A stretch of 64,000 nt of DNA from an uncultured Microbacteriaceae bacterium (GTDB lineage Bacteria > Actinomycetota > Actinomycetes > Actinomycetales > Microbacteriaceae): the NCBI GenBank assembly GCA_937872445.1, contig CALMSL010000062.1, positions 1 to 64,000 of the forward strand, read 5' to 3'. Shown here piece after piece: positions 25,094 through 35,045 of this stretch. The notes below the pieces were generated by a model, which saw nothing but the letters and a program-made list of their open reading frames with translations, was not told the DNA's origin and ran no database searches. Each line of letters starts with the position of its first letter. Positions within the stretch are counted from its first letter, which is position 1. Made by a program: the position numbers and the translations under genes.

Positions 25094-28000
25094 GCGCTCG
25101 ATCCAGAATGTCGGCCTGCTCCTGAGCGCTGCGCTTGCTCGAGCCGGTTGCGGGTGACGCGGATGCCGCGCGCGACACCACAGACACGTCCCGCTTGTTG
25201 GCGCGCAGCAGTTCCAGGCGAATGAACGGCCACGCGCCCTGATTCTCCGGCTCCTCCTGCACCCAGACGAGTTCAGCATCCGGGTACTGGCCGAGCACCG
25301 ACACGAGTTCGCGCAGCGGGAGCGGGTAATACTGCTCCACGCGCACGAGGGCGATGTTGCCGATGTCGCGCTTGTCGCGCTCGGCGAGCAGGTCGTAGTG
25401 CAGCTTGCCGGCGTGCAGGAGGACCCTCTTGACGGACGCACGGTCCGTGATCGTGGCGTCGTCGATGACCGGCTCGAACTTGCCGGAGGTGAACTCCGCG
25501 ATGTCGCTGGTCGCTCCCCGCAGCCGCAGCATGGCTTTCGGCGTGAACACGATCAGCGGCCGTCGCGGCCTCGCGTACGCCTGGCGGCGAAGCAGGTGGA
25601 AATACGATGCTGGCGTCGAGGGTCGCGCGACCGTCATGTTGTTCTCTGCGCACAACTGCAGGTACCGTTCGATGCGGGCCGAGGAGTGATCCGGGCCCTG
25701 GCCTTCGTAACCGTGCGGCAACAGCAGGACGACGCTGGAGCGCTGTCCCCACTTTTGTTCCGCGCTGGAAATGAACTGGTCGACGATGGTCTGCGCGCCG
25801 TTCGCGAAGTCGCCGAACTGCGCTTCCCACAGCACGAGCGCGTCGGCGCGTTCCACCGAATAGCCGTACTCGAAACCCATCGCCGCAAACTCGCTGAGCA
25901 GCGAGTCGTAGATCCAGAATCGCGCCTGCCCTTCGGAGAGGTTCGCCAGTGGTAGCCACTCCTGCCCGTTCACCCGGTCGTGGAGCACGGAGTGCCGCTG
26001 CACGAACGTGCCGCGGCGGGTGTCCTGGCCCGCCATTCGAACAGGAGTGCCCTCCAGCAGCACTGATCCGAGGGCCAGAAGCTCCGCGAAAGCCCAGTCG
26101 ATGGACCCCTGGTGGCTCATTTCCTGGCGCTTCAGAAGGAGAGCCTTGACTTTCGGATGCACGGTGAATCCGGACGGCGAATTCGCGTGCGCATCCCCGA
26201 TTGCCGCGATGACGCTCGCATCGACCCCGGTGGATTCCGGCTCCCCCGAAGAGTCATCCTGCTGCGATCCCGGGCGCTCCAGGTCGGACACCGCTTTGCC
26301 GTCCTGCACCATGATGGGCATCGAACCGGTCTGCGCGGCGTGGGTTTCGGCGAACGCCCGCTCGAGGCGGTCCTGGAAGTCGGCGTGAGCCGCCTCGTAC
26401 TCCTCCTCGGTGATGTCGCCGCGCCCGACGAGAGCCTCGGCGTACAACGTTCGCACGCTGCGCTTGGCCTCGATCAGGTTGTACATGAGCGGCTGCGTCA
26501 TCGACGGGTCGTCCCCCTCGTTGTGTCCGCGGCGGCGGTAGCACACGAGGTCGATCACGACATCCTTGTGGAATTCCTGACGGAAACCGTAGGCGAGTTC
26601 CGCGACCCGCAGGACGGCCTCGGGGTCGTCGCCGTTCACGTGGAAGATGGGGGCCTGAATGGTTTTGGCGACATCCGTCGCGTACACCGACGTGCGGCCC
26701 TCGGACGGCGGCGTGGTGAAGCCGACCTGGTTGTTGACGACCAGGTGAATCGTCCCGCCCACCCGGTATCCGCGCAGCTGGGACATTTGCAGGAGTTCGA
26801 CGACGACACCCTGGCCGGCCATCGCGGCGTCGCCATGGATGAGGATCGGCAGAATGCGGAAACTGCCGATCGGCTTGCGGTCCTGCTTCGCACGGACGAT
26901 GCCCGACAGCACGCTGTCGACCGCTTCCAGGTGCGAGGGATTCGCGGCGAGGTACACCGGAATCTTTTCCCCGTTCGCGGCTGTGAACGTGCCCTCGGTG
27001 CCGAGGTGGTACTTGACGTCGCCTGAACCCTGGACGGTGCGCGGGTCCTGCGTCCCCTCGAACTCGCGGAAAATCTGGCCGTACGTCTTGCCGGCAATGT
27101 TCGTGAGGACGTTGAGGCGGCCGCGGTGGGCCATGCCGATCGCGACCTCGTCGAGTTCCTGTTCCGCGGCGGTCTGGATTACCGCATCGAGAAGCGAAAT
27201 CATCGACTCCGCACCTTCGAGGCTGAACCGTTTCTGTCCCACGTACTTGGTCTGCAGGAACGTCTCGAACGCCTCAGCCTCGTTCAGCTTCGCCAGTACC
27301 CGCATTTGCTCATCGTGTGACGGCTTCGTGTACGGGGTTTCCACGTGGTCCTGGATCCACTTGCGTTCAGCCGGGTCCTGGATGTGCATGTACTCGATGC
27401 CGACCGTACGGCAGTACGAGTCGCGGAGGATCCCGAGAATTTCCCGCAGCAGCGCGGAGCGTCTTCCGCCGAAGCCGCCCGTGACGAATTCGCGGTCGAG
27501 GTCCCAGAACGTGAGACCGTGACTGGAGATCTCCAGGTCCGGGTGGGTGCGCTGGCGGTACTCAAGGGGGTCCACATCGGCCATGAGGTGGCCCCGAACC
27601 CGATATGCGTTGATGAGTTCCTGAACCCTCGCGGTCTTGTCCACGGAGTCCGCGGTGTCGACGTGGATGTCAGCGGCCCAGTGGATCGGGTCGTACGGGA
27701 TGCGCAGGGCCGCGAAGATGTCCTCGTAGAACCGGTGGCCGCCAATGAGAAGTTCGTTCACAATGCCGAGGAACTGGCCGGAACCGGCGCCCTGGATGAC
27801 CCGGTGGTCGTACGTCGAGGTGAGCGTGATCGTTTTTCCGACACCGAGGTTGGCGAGCGCCGTGGGCGACATCCCCTGGAACTCGGCCGGGTAGTCGAGC
27901 GCGCCGGCGCCGATGATGCAGCCCTGCCCTTTCATGAGGCGGGGAACGGAATGCACCGTGCCGATGCCGCCAGGGTTCGTGAGGGAGATCGTCGTGCCGG

Positions 28001-28865
28001 CAAAGTCGTCCGCCGTGAGCTTGTTCGAGCGAGCCTTGTTCACGAGCGCTTCATACTCGGCCACGAACTCCGCGAATCCCATGGTGTCCGCGCGCTTGAT
28101 GCTGGGCACCAGAAGCGCCCGCGTACCGTCCGGTTTCGGAATGTCGATCGCGATTCCGAGGTTCACGTGCGCCGGAGCAACCACGGAGGGTTTCCCGTCG
28201 ACTTCCTCGTAGTACACGTTCTGGCTCGGAAGCTCCTTGATCGCCTTCACGAGCGCCCACCCGATCAGGTGCGTGAAGGATACTTTTCCGCCCCTGGCTC
28301 GCTTCAGGTGGTTGTTGATGACGATCCGGTTGTCGATCAGCAACTTCGCCGGCATGGTCCGCACGCTCGTCGCGGTGGGCACGGTCAGGCTGGCATCCAT
28401 GTTGGCCGCGAGCGACTTCGACATCCCCTTGAGCGCATGCACGGTGTTTTGCGCGTCATCGACGGGTTCCGTCTCGACACGCTCGATGGGCTCCGTCTTG
28501 GGGGCCTCGGCGGGGATCGGCTGGGACTTGGGGGCGATTGATGTCGTGCGGGCGACGGGCGGGGTCAGGGAAACTTCGGAGGTGTCGGTGCTGACCGGAG
28601 CCGGAGAATCCGGCGCAGGTTCGGCGGGAGCCGCATCCTCGGCCTGTTCTGCTGGCGCCGCCGGCGCCGCGGGGTCGGGGGTGACCGGCGGGATCACCTC
28701 GCTGGTCTTCACCCGGTGATAGCTTTCCAGAATCGGCCACCAGGACTGGTCTACGGAGTTCCGGTCCGCCACGAACCGCCCGTACATTTCGTCAACGAGC
28801 CACTCGTTTGCACCGAACTCGCTCGAGGAACCGTCCTCGGTGGTACCGGGGGGTTGGCTTGACAC
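25080..28865 (-). CDS. kgd: Multifunctional 2-oxoglutarate decarboxylase/dehydrogenase (E1 with E2-type domain)
   Basis: A 1261-residue fused enzyme of the actinobacterial Kgd/OdhA type, acting in the TCA cycle at 2-oxoglutarate. The N-terminal segment (FGANEWLVDEMYGRF) is followed by a low-complexity Pro/Ala linker (~45-115). An E2-like succinyltransferase core follows (~120-360, ending in STYDHRVIQGAGSGQFL), which lacks a lipoyl domain. The C-terminal two-thirds is the thiamine diphosphate E1 part (for example GMAHRGRLNVL, FGYRQEFHKD-type region, HGYEGQGPDHSSARIERYLQ). It gives succinyl-CoA with partner subunits or succinate semialdehyde alone, which would link it to the dehydrogenase at 12954. 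GTG 28865 is the likely start. The gene stands alone, divergent from guaB1. Confidence 0.95.
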   Translation of the reverse strand: MSSQPPGTTEDGSSSEFGANEWLVDEMYGRFVADRNSVDQSWWPILESYHRVKTSEVIPPVTPDPAAPAAPAEQAEDAAPAEPAPDSPAPVSTDTSEVSLTPPVARTTSIAPKSQPIPAEAPKTEPIERVETEPVDDAQNTVHALKGMSKSLAANMDASLTVPTATSVRTMPAKLLIDNRIVINNHLKRARGGKVSFTHLIGWALVKAIKELPSQNVYYEEVDGKPSVVAPAHVNLGIAIDIPKPDGTRALLVPSIKRADTMGFAEFVAEYEALVNKARSNKLTADDFAGTTISLTNPGGIGTVHSVPRLMKGQGCIIGAGALDYPAEFQGMSPTALANLGVGKTITLTSTYDHRVIQGAGSGQFLGIVNELLIGGHRFYEDIFAALRIPYDPIHWAADIHVDTADSVDKTARVQELINAYRVRGHLMADVDPLEYRQRTHPDLEISSHGLTFWDLDREFVTGGFGGRRSALLREILGILRDSYCRTVGIEYMHIQDPAERKWIQDHVETPYTKPSHDEQMRVLAKLNEAEAFETFLQTKYVGQKRFSLEGAESMISLLDAVIQTAAEQELDEVAIGMAHRGRLNVLTNIAGKTYGQIFREFEGTQDPRTVQGSGDVKYHLGTEGTFTAANGEKIPVYLAANPSHLEAVDSVLSGIVRAKQDRKPIGSFRILPILIHGDAAMAGQGVVVELLQMSQLRGYRVGGTIHLVVNNQVGFTTPPSEGRTSVYATDVAKTIQAPIFHVNGDDPEAVLRVAELAYGFRQEFHKDVVIDLVCYRRRGHNEGDDPSMTQPLMYNLIEAKRSVRTLYAEALVGRGDITEEEYEAAHADFQDRLERAFAETHAAQTGSMPIMVQDGKAVSDLERPGSQQDDSSGEPESTGVDASVIAAIGDAHANSPSGFTVHPKVKALLLKRQEMSHQGSIDWAFAELLALGSVLLEGTPVRMAGQDTRRGTFVQRHSVLHDRVNGQEWLPLANLSEGQARFWIYDSLLSEFAAMGFEYGYSVERADALVLWEAQFGDFANGAQTIVDQFISSAEQKWGQRSSVVLLLPHGYEGQGPDHSSARIERYLQLCAENNMTVARPSTPASYFHLLRRQAYARPRRPLIVFTPKAMLRLRGATSDIAEFTSGKFEPVIDDATITDRASVKRVLLHAGKLHYDLLAERDKRDIGNIALVRVEQYYPLPLRELVSVLGQYPDAELVWVQEEPENQGAWPFIRLELLRANKRDVSVVSRAASASPATGSSKRSAQEQADILDRALTLP

Positions 28866-29017
28866 GCCTGACCGCCTGCTCTCTATTGTCAGTGCCTGAA
28901 TCGTTCTGGCATCGCTATTTCGGGCCGTGGTGGGAGGCGCAAAGGCAACCCTCGACCCAGCTTAATCGCAATCGGCTGCGAAGCCGGTGCAATACGGCAA
29001 CCAGTAACCTTAAAACC

Positions 29018-30457
29018 ATGCGGTTTTACGATTCGACACCCTCCAGTGACCTGACCTACTCCGACGTATTCCTGGTGCCCAGCAGATCGGATGTGGCGAG
29101 TCGGCTCGATGTTTCGCTGGCGCCGGATGACGGGACCGGCGGCACGGTTCCGCTGGTTTCCGCGAACATGAACTCGGTGACCGGTGCACGCCTTGCGGCA
29201 ACCATGGCTCGGCGAGGCGGCCTGGGCGTTCTCCCGCAGGACATGCACCTGCAGGATCTCGACGCCGCCATCCGATGGGTGAAGGGCCAGCCGGTGCTCA
29301 TCGACACGCAATGGGAACTTCGCCCGAATTCGACCGTCGCCGACGCGCTGAAGCTGGTTCCCCCACTCTCCGGTCACGGCATCGTGCTGCGCACTGCTGC
29401 GGGCGAATTCGCGGGCTGCCTTGAGGCGTCTGCGCTGCGCTCGGCACTGCCGGGAGCTCCGCTCGGCGACCTGGTGAGCGGCGCAGTGCCCTCGATCGAC
29501 TTCGATGACGTGACTGAACCCAGAGCCGCCTTCGACCTCATGGTCGCCGCCGGAATCGAGTTCGCCCCTGTGGTGCGCCACGGCGAAGTCGTGGGAACGC
29601 TCAGCAGGAAAGGCGCGCTGCGGTCCACCCTGTACGCTCCGAACGTCGACGGCGATGGCCGCTTGCGGGTTGCCGCGGCCCTCGGCATCAACGGCGACGT
29701 CGCCGCCAAGGCGCGGGCGCTCCACGATGCCGGAGTGGACACGCTCGTGCTGGACACGGCGCACGGTGACCAGGATGCGATGCTTCGTGCCGTGTCCACC
29801 GTGGCAGGGCTGAATCTGGGGAAGCCGCTCGTGGCGGGCAATGTGGTCACCGCGTCGGCGGTCAGGGACCTTGTCGCCGCCGGCGCGACCATCATCAAGG
29901 TGGGAGTCGGCCCCGGGGCCATGTGCACGACCCGGATGATGACCGCGGTGGGCAGGCCACAATTCTCCGCGGTGCTCGAGACCGCCGCCGCCGCGCGGGA
30001 GGTCGGTGCGGCGGTGTGGGCGGATGGCGGCGTACGGTATCCGCGCGACGTCGCGCTCGCGCTCGCCGCGGGAGCGGCATCCGTCATGATCGGCTCCTGG
30101 TTTGCGGGAACGATCGAGGCGCCGGGCACGCTCGAGACCGACCCGGAGGGCAGACTGTACAAGGACAGCTGGGGGATGGCGTCCACGAAAGCGGTGCAGG
30201 ACCGGTTCGAACGCCTCGACCCCTACGAGCTCGCCAGGAAGACGCTCTTCGCGGAAGGGATCTCCTCGTCGCGGATCCTCCTCGACCCGCAGCGCCCGTC
30301 CGTGGAAGATCTCGTCGACATGATCACCTCCGGCGTGCGGTCGTCCCTCACCTACGCGGGGGCACGCAACCTCGCCGAGTTTCGAGATCGCGCCCTCGTC
30401 GGCATCCAGTCCGCAGCGGGTTACGAAGAGGGAAAAGCTCTGCCGGTCGGCTGGTAA
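29018..30457 (+). CDS. guaB1: GuaB1-family IMP dehydrogenase-related protein (probable GMP reductase)
   Basis: A 479-residue TIM-barrel protein of the IMPDH/GMPR superfamily. The opening LTYSDVFLVPSRSDV, an internal pair of CBS-like repeats (~95-215), the barrel segment LVLDTAHGDQDAML, and the loop VGVGPGAMCTTRMM with the catalytic Cys are visible. The group (TIGR01303-like) has been shown in mycobacteria to act as a GMP reductase rather than IMP dehydrogenase. ATG 29018 is preceded by TAACCT at 29005-29010, placing a transcription start at or near the ATG, so the mRNA is probably leaderless; no ribosome site is visible. Confidence 0.92.
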   Translation: MRFYDSTPSSDLTYSDVFLVPSRSDVASRLDVSLAPDDGTGGTVPLVSANMNSVTGARLAATMARRGGLGVLPQDMHLQDLDAAIRWVKGQPVLIDTQWELRPNSTVADALKLVPPLSGHGIVLRTAAGEFAGCLEASALRSALPGAPLGDLVSGAVPSIDFDDVTEPRAAFDLMVAAGIEFAPVVRHGEVVGTLSRKGALRSTLYAPNVDGDGRLRVAAALGINGDVAAKARALHDAGVDTLVLDTAHGDQDAMLRAVSTVAGLNLGKPLVAGNVVTASAVRDLVAAGATIIKVGVGPGAMCTTRMMTAVGRPQFSAVLETAAAAREVGAAVWADGGVRYPRDVALALAAGAASVMIGSWFAGTIEAPGTLETDPEGRLYKDSWGMASTKAVQDRFERLDPYELARKTLFAEGISSSRILLDPQRPSVEDLVDMITSGVRSSLTYAGARNLAEFRDRALVGIQSAAGYEEGKALPVGW

Positions 30458-30488
30458 GCGGGCCCACCCCGTTATACTCGATCAGATA

Positions 30489-30560
30489 ATGGACGACCCT
30501 CCGCCTGAACGCGTCGACGATCAGAACGACGCGCCCCAGCAGGTACCGTGCTCGAGTTAG
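30489..30560 (+). CDS. Possible 23-codon leader ORF before the CNNM gene
   Basis: ATG 30489 lies 12 bases after a TATACT hexamer (30472-30477), suitable for an almost leaderless transcript. The reading (MDDPPPERVDDQ..., acidic and proline-rich) ends at TAG 30558-30560, overlapping the GTG start of the next gene (30548) in another frame by 13 bases. It may act as a translational leader or be chance. No homologue is known to me. Confidence 0.3.
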   Translation: MDDPPPERVDDQNDAPQQVPCSS

Positions 30561-31855
30561 TCATGCTCGGGGCCGGTCTGCTCTTGACCATCGGCACTGG
30601 CCTCTTCGTCGCCTCCGAGTTTTCTCTCGTCAACCTCGACCGGTCGGAGCTGGAAGCGCGCCGCGAACGCGGTGAACGCGGCCTTTCCATCACGATCGGC
30701 GCGCTCAAGCGCACCTCGACCCACCTGTCCAGCGCGCAACTGGGCATCACGCTGACCACCCTCCTCACCGGATTCATGCTCGAACCCGCCATCAGCCGCC
30801 TCCTGCACGCGCCGCTGGCGGATCTGGGCCTCACGGGCGGTGCTGCGACGGCGGTCGCGAGCATCATTGCCATACTTCTCGCCACGCTCCTGTCCATGAT
30901 CGTCGGGGAACTGGTTCCCAAGAACTTCGCGCTCGCGCTCCCGCTGCGGGTGGCCAAGCTTGTGCTGCCGTTCCAGGTGGGCTTCACCTGGCTGTTCCGC
31001 CCCGCCGTGGTGCTCCTCAACGACACGGCGAACGTGATCCTCAGGATGGTGGGGATCGAACCCAAGGAAGAATTGTCGTCCGCGCGAACCGCGGAAGAGC
31101 TGCGGTCGCTCGTGCGGCGTTCGGCCACTGCCGGAACTCTCGACCTGGACACCGCCACCCTCCTGTCAAGGACGCTCGTGTTTGCCGGCCACGTGGCCTC
31201 CGACGCGATGACGCCACGCCCGAGAGTCGCGAGCGTGGACCGGTCGGACACCGCCAGCACCGTCGTGGCGCTTGCGAGGGAGACGGGGTTCTCGCGATTC
31301 CCGGTCATGGACGACAGCATCGACGACATCGTGGGGCTCGTCCACGTGAAGAACGCGGTCGCGGTCCCACTCGATCGGCGCGACGACGTGCCCGTGTCGG
31401 CACTCACCTCCGATGCGCTGAGCGTGCCGGAAACCATGAAACTGGATGCGCTGCTCGGCGAGTTGCGGGGCCGCGGATTCCAGATGGCGATCGTGCTCGA
31501 CGAATATGGGGGAACGGCCGGCGTTGTCACCCTGGAGGATCTCGTCGAGGAACTCGTCGGCGAGGTCGCGGATGAGCACGACCGATCCCGCGCCGACGTC
31601 ATTTCCTTCCGCGACGGTGTGACATTCCCCGGCATGCTCCGGCCGGACGAACTCCTCGACCGAGCCGGGGTGAGCGTGCCGGAGGACGGCCCCTACGAAA
31701 CAGTCGCCGGTTTCATCATGAGCGAGCTCGGTCGGCTGCCGGTCGTCGGCGACACCGTGGCGATCCCGAGCGGCGAACTGCGCGTCGAACGGCTCGACGG
31801 CCGACGGATCGACCGGGTCCGATTCACCCCGCTGCCGGAGGGGGAGCAGGAATGA
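30548..31855 (+). CDS. CNNM/CorC-type membrane protein (hemolysin family), first copy
   Basis: A 435-residue protein. The N-terminal DUF21/CNNM domain (~1-190) has about four hydrophobic segments and the motifs FVASEFSLVNLDRSELEARR and SSAQLGITLTTLLTGF. A CBS pair follows (~205-335; GFSRFPVMDDSIDDIVGLVHVK, GFQMAIVLDEYGGTAGVVTLEDLVEELVGE), then a C-terminal CorC/HlyC transporter-associated domain. The family mediates Mg2+ or Co2+ transport or its regulation; the hemolysin name is historical. GTG 30548 starts the domain correctly. The stop overlaps the next paralogue (ATGA), a tandem arrangement typical of actinobacteria. Confidence 0.92.
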   Translation: MLELVMLGAGLLLTIGTGLFVASEFSLVNLDRSELEARRERGERGLSITIGALKRTSTHLSSAQLGITLTTLLTGFMLEPAISRLLHAPLADLGLTGGAATAVASIIAILLATLLSMIVGELVPKNFALALPLRVAKLVLPFQVGFTWLFRPAVVLLNDTANVILRMVGIEPKEELSSARTAEELRSLVRRSATAGTLDLDTATLLSRTLVFAGHVASDAMTPRPRVASVDRSDTASTVVALARETGFSRFPVMDDSIDDIVGLVHVKNAVAVPLDRRDDVPVSALTSDALSVPETMKLDALLGELRGRGFQMAIVLDEYGGTAGVVTLEDLVEELVGEVADEHDRSRADVISFRDGVTFPGMLRPDELLDRAGVSVPEDGPYETVAGFIMSELGRLPVVGDTVAIPSGELRVERLDGRRIDRVRFTPLPEGEQE

Positions 31856-32913
31856 GCGACTGGTGGGGTATCGCGTGGCTGGTCATTCTGCTGTTCGTCA
31901 ACGCGTTCTTCGTGGCGGCAGAGTTCGCGGTCATTTCCGCGCGCCGTTCGCAGATCGAACCGAAGGCGGATGCGGGGAAACTGGGCGCGAAAACGACCCT
32001 GTACGCCATGGAACACGCCACGCTCATGCTCGCGACCAGCCAGCTCGGCATCACCGTGTGCTCCCTGCTCATCCTGAACGTGTCGGAGCCGGCAATCCAC
32101 CACCTGCTTCAGGCCCCGCTGGCGTTGACCGGCTGGCCGGATCCGGTCATTGCCGGTGTCTCCTTCGCGATCGCGTTGATCCTTGTCTCGTTCCTCCACG
32201 TCGTATTCGGCGAAATGGTTCCCAAGAACCTGTCGTTCTCCGTTCCCGACCGAGCCGCACTCCTGTTGGCACCGCCCCTCGTCTGGATCTCCACCGTCTT
32301 CCGTCCCGTCATCGTCGCCCTCAACGCCACCGCCAACGGCGTTCTCCGGCTGTTCGGAGTTGAACCGAAGAGCGAAGCGAACAGCATCTTCACGATCGAC
32401 GAAGTGGCCAACATCGTCGCCCAGTCGCGGCAGGCCGGCGTGCTGAAGGACGACATCGGCGCACTCTCCGCCGCGTTCGAGTTCAGTGCAAAAAAGGTCA
32501 AGGACATTGCCGTGAGCATGGCGCAGCTTGTGAGCCTCCCGGAAGGGGCAACCCCGGAGCAGGTGGAGCGCGCCGTCGCGCAGCATGGCTTCTCCCGGTA
32601 CGTCCTTGTCGATCCGACTGGCGAGCCCACCGGGTACCTGCACCTGAAGGATGTTCTGGACCTCGAGGACACCGAGGAATTCGTCAGGTCCGTTCCGCAA
32701 AAGCGGATCCGCCGGCTCATCTCCATTTTCCAGGACACCGATCTGGAGGACGCGCTCGCCGCGATGCGGCGGACGGGCGTGCACATCGCCCGGGTGTTCG
32801 ACGAGCACGGCGCCGCGAAGGGGGTGTTGTTTCTCGAGGACATCATCGAGGAACTCGTGGGGGAAGTGCAGGATGCCACTCGCCGCAATCGCGGCACCGC
32901 AAACTATCGTTGA
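31852..32913 (+). CDS. CNNM/CorC-type membrane protein (hemolysin family), second copy
   Basis: A 353-residue paralogue of the preceding gene: CNNM membrane domain (FVAAEFAVISARRSQIEP, TSQLGITVCSLLILNVSEPA, FGEMVPKNLSFSVPD) and a CBS pair (GFSRYVLVDPTGEPTGYLHLKDVL; GVHIARVFDEHGAAKGVLFLEDIIEELVGE). It stops after the CBS region and lacks the C-terminal CorC/HlyC domain of its neighbour, so the two probably form a heteromeric ion transporter. It is translationally coupled to the upstream copy. Confidence 0.92.
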   Translation: MSDWWGIAWLVILLFVNAFFVAAEFAVISARRSQIEPKADAGKLGAKTTLYAMEHATLMLATSQLGITVCSLLILNVSEPAIHHLLQAPLALTGWPDPVIAGVSFAIALILVSFLHVVFGEMVPKNLSFSVPDRAALLLAPPLVWISTVFRPVIVALNATANGVLRLFGVEPKSEANSIFTIDEVANIVAQSRQAGVLKDDIGALSAAFEFSAKKVKDIAVSMAQLVSLPEGATPEQVERAVAQHGFSRYVLVDPTGEPTGYLHLKDVLDLEDTEEFVRSVPQKRIRRLISIFQDTDLEDALAAMRRTGVHIARVFDEHGAAKGVLFLEDIIEELVGEVQDATRRNRGTANYR

Positions 32914-32916
32914 CCC

Positions 32917-33729
32917 ATGAGTGAATACTCGGAGTGGACGCCATCCGAAGCTCGAGAATGGATTGCGGTACCGCGCGAGTGGGACGACAAGTACTCGCAC
33001 GGCGTCCTCGGAGTGGTCACCGGATCGCAGGATTACCCTGGCGCAGCGGTGCTCGGCGTCGATGCGGCGCTGCACACCGGAGTCGGGATGGTGCGGTACC
33101 TGGGCCCGGAACGCGCCACCTCGCTCGTGCTCTCCCGCCGTCCGGAGGCCGTGACGATCGATGGCCGGGTGCAGGCCTGGCTGCTCGGTTCCGGAATGGG
33201 GGAGGCGCCACAGGACCCGCAGACGGCGGCGTGGCTTTCCACCGCGCTCCAGTCCGGCCATCCGCTCGTTCTGGACGCGGGCGCGGTCGGCATGGCCGGT
33301 ACGGCGCGCGGGCCGGTAGTCATCACACCCCACCACAACGAGCTGGCGCGGCTGCTGCGTGCCGATGTCGCGGATGTCGTGTCGGCGCCGGAGAACTGGG
33401 CTCAGCGCGCCGCCGACAGTCTCGGGGTGACGGTCATCCTGAAAGGCCACACGACGCTCGTGTGCGGCGTCGGCGGAAGTTACTCGATCACCGCGCCGAC
33501 GACCTGGCTGGCCACCGCGGGAACCGGGGACAGCCTCGCCGGGATCCTCGGTGCTCTCGTTGCCACGCACGCGAAAGGCATCGCCGGCGATGTCGGAGTG
33601 CTCACCCAGCTCGCCGCCACCGCCGTGCTCCTGCACGGGCTGGCCGCCGATCGGGCAGGGCGGGGCGGGCCGTTCACCGTTCTGGCGCTCAACGCCCGGT
33701 TGCCGGAGGCGATCGCGGCGCTGTCGTAG
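32917..33729 (+). CDS. nnrD: ADP-dependent NAD(P)H-hydrate dehydratase
   Basis: A 270-residue ribokinase-like enzyme that repairs hydrated NADH/NADPH using ADP. Family marks are HGVLGVVTGSQDYPGAAVL, GPVVITPHHNELARLL, VTVILKGHTTLVCG and the nucleotide-binding TAGTGDSLAGILGAL. The NnrE epimerase domain often fused to it is absent here. It begins three bases after the CNNM gene stop, so all three may be transcribed together. Confidence 0.93.
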   Translation: MSEYSEWTPSEAREWIAVPREWDDKYSHGVLGVVTGSQDYPGAAVLGVDAALHTGVGMVRYLGPERATSLVLSRRPEAVTIDGRVQAWLLGSGMGEAPQDPQTAAWLSTALQSGHPLVLDAGAVGMAGTARGPVVITPHHNELARLLRADVADVVSAPENWAQRAADSLGVTVILKGHTTLVCGVGGSYSITAPTTWLATAGTGDSLAGILGALVATHAKGIAGDVGVLTQLAATAVLLHGLAADRAGRGGPFTVLALNARLPEAIAALS

Positions 33730-33758
33730 CCGGGCCGTCCGGTCGGTTACGCTGAACC

Positions 33759-35045
33759 GTGATGAGGAGAGTAGGCAGCAACCCCGTTGCCCTGTGGTCA
33801 GCATTCATCCTCGTGCACTTGTGGCTGGGCCTTGTCAACCTGTACGGGCCGGGCCTACCGCTCGGCGACGTCACAATCGTGTACAAGTTCTGGTCGGACC
33901 AGGTATTCATCGCGGACTTTTGGGTGGGAATCCAGAGCAGCTGGGTCTATCCGATCCTCGCGATCTTCCCGATGATCGTCTCCGGGCTTTTCGGACCGGC
34001 GCACTATGCCGGCACGTGGCTCACCCTCATCCTGCTCCTGGACTCGGTCGCGTTCGCCGTGCTCATCGGATTGCACAGGAGGGCGCGCAACAGCGCGGCA
34101 GCGTGGTGGTGGATTCTCTTCCTTGCGCTTCTGGGGCCCATCGCGCTCGGTCGGATCGACTCTGTCACGGTCCCGCTCGGAATCGTCGGGGTGCTGTTCA
34201 TCGCCACGCGCCCACGCGTGGCCGCTGCCGTGCTCACCGTCGCGGCCTGGGTGAAAGTCTGGCCGGCCGCAATCGTCGGAGCGATGGTCATCGCCGTGAA
34301 GGAGCGATGGGCGGTTGCCGTGACCGCCCTGAGCGTGAGTGCGGCGATCATCGCGGCGGCGCTCGCGTTCGGCAGCGGGGCAAACGTGTTCAGTTTCATC
34401 ACGATGCAAACCGATCGGGGTCTGCAGGTAGAGTCGCCCATCAGCACGGTATGGCTATGGATGGCGTTCGGCCACGTTCCGGGGACGACGCTCTACTACG
34501 ACCAGCACCTGCTCACCTGGCAGGTCACCGGTGACGGCGTCGGCGCGGCCGGCGCCCTGATGACCCCGCTCATGGCGCTCGCGGTAGTCGCGGTCATCCT
34601 CGTGGCGATTTTGGCACTCTGGCGCGGGGCACCGGCAACCCTCCTCATCGCGCCGCTGGCTCTCGCGCTCGTCTGCGCGCTCATCGCCTTCAACAAGGTC
34701 GGGTCTCCCCAATTCGTGTCCTGGCTTGCCGTCCCCATCGTTCTCGGCCTCACGACGCGCCGGGAGGGGCACACACGATGGTTCATCGTCCCTGCGGTGC
34801 TCGGCGCCGTCACGGCGGCACTCACCCAGACGATCTACCCGTACCTGTACGGTTGGCTGCTTGGGCTGCATCCGCTCCTGCTCGCCGCGCTCACGATTCG
34901 CAACCTTCTGTATTTCGTGCTGCTCGGCTGGGCGGTTGCCGCGCTGTGGTCGCTGGGCCGGAACGACCAGGACGATGTGCCGCCGGATGCCGAAACGGCA
35001 CACCCCACGCGCTGGCCGCTCGGCGCCGCGTACAAATCTAGATGA
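33759..35045 (+). CDS. GT87-like polytopic membrane glycosyltransferase
   Basis: A 428-residue protein with about ten to eleven transmembrane segments and the pattern of actinobacterial DUF2029/GT87 polyprenol-phosphate-dependent mannosyltransferases: a first periplasmic loop rich in aromatic and Asp residues (GPGLPLGDVTIVYKFW), a VKVWPAAIVG segment and a late FNKVGSPQFVSW. GTG 33759 or ATG 33762 starts it. The acceptor glycan is unknown; lipoglycan or cell-wall mannosylation is the usual role. Its end overlaps the convergent regulator gene by eight bases. Confidence 0.75.
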   Translation: MMRRVGSNPVALWSAFILVHLWLGLVNLYGPGLPLGDVTIVYKFWSDQVFIADFWVGIQSSWVYPILAIFPMIVSGLFGPAHYAGTWLTLILLLDSVAFAVLIGLHRRARNSAAAWWWILFLALLGPIALGRIDSVTVPLGIVGVLFIATRPRVAAAVLTVAAWVKVWPAAIVGAMVIAVKERWAVAVTALSVSAAIIAAALAFGSGANVFSFITMQTDRGLQVESPISTVWLWMAFGHVPGTTLYYDQHLLTWQVTGDGVGAAGALMTPLMALAVVAVILVAILALWRGAPATLLIAPLALALVCALIAFNKVGSPQFVSWLAVPIVLGLTTRREGHTRWFIVPAVLGAVTAALTQTIYPYLYGWLLGLHPLLLAALTIRNLLYFVLLGWAVAALWSLGRNDQDDVPPDAETAHPTRWPLGAAYKSR

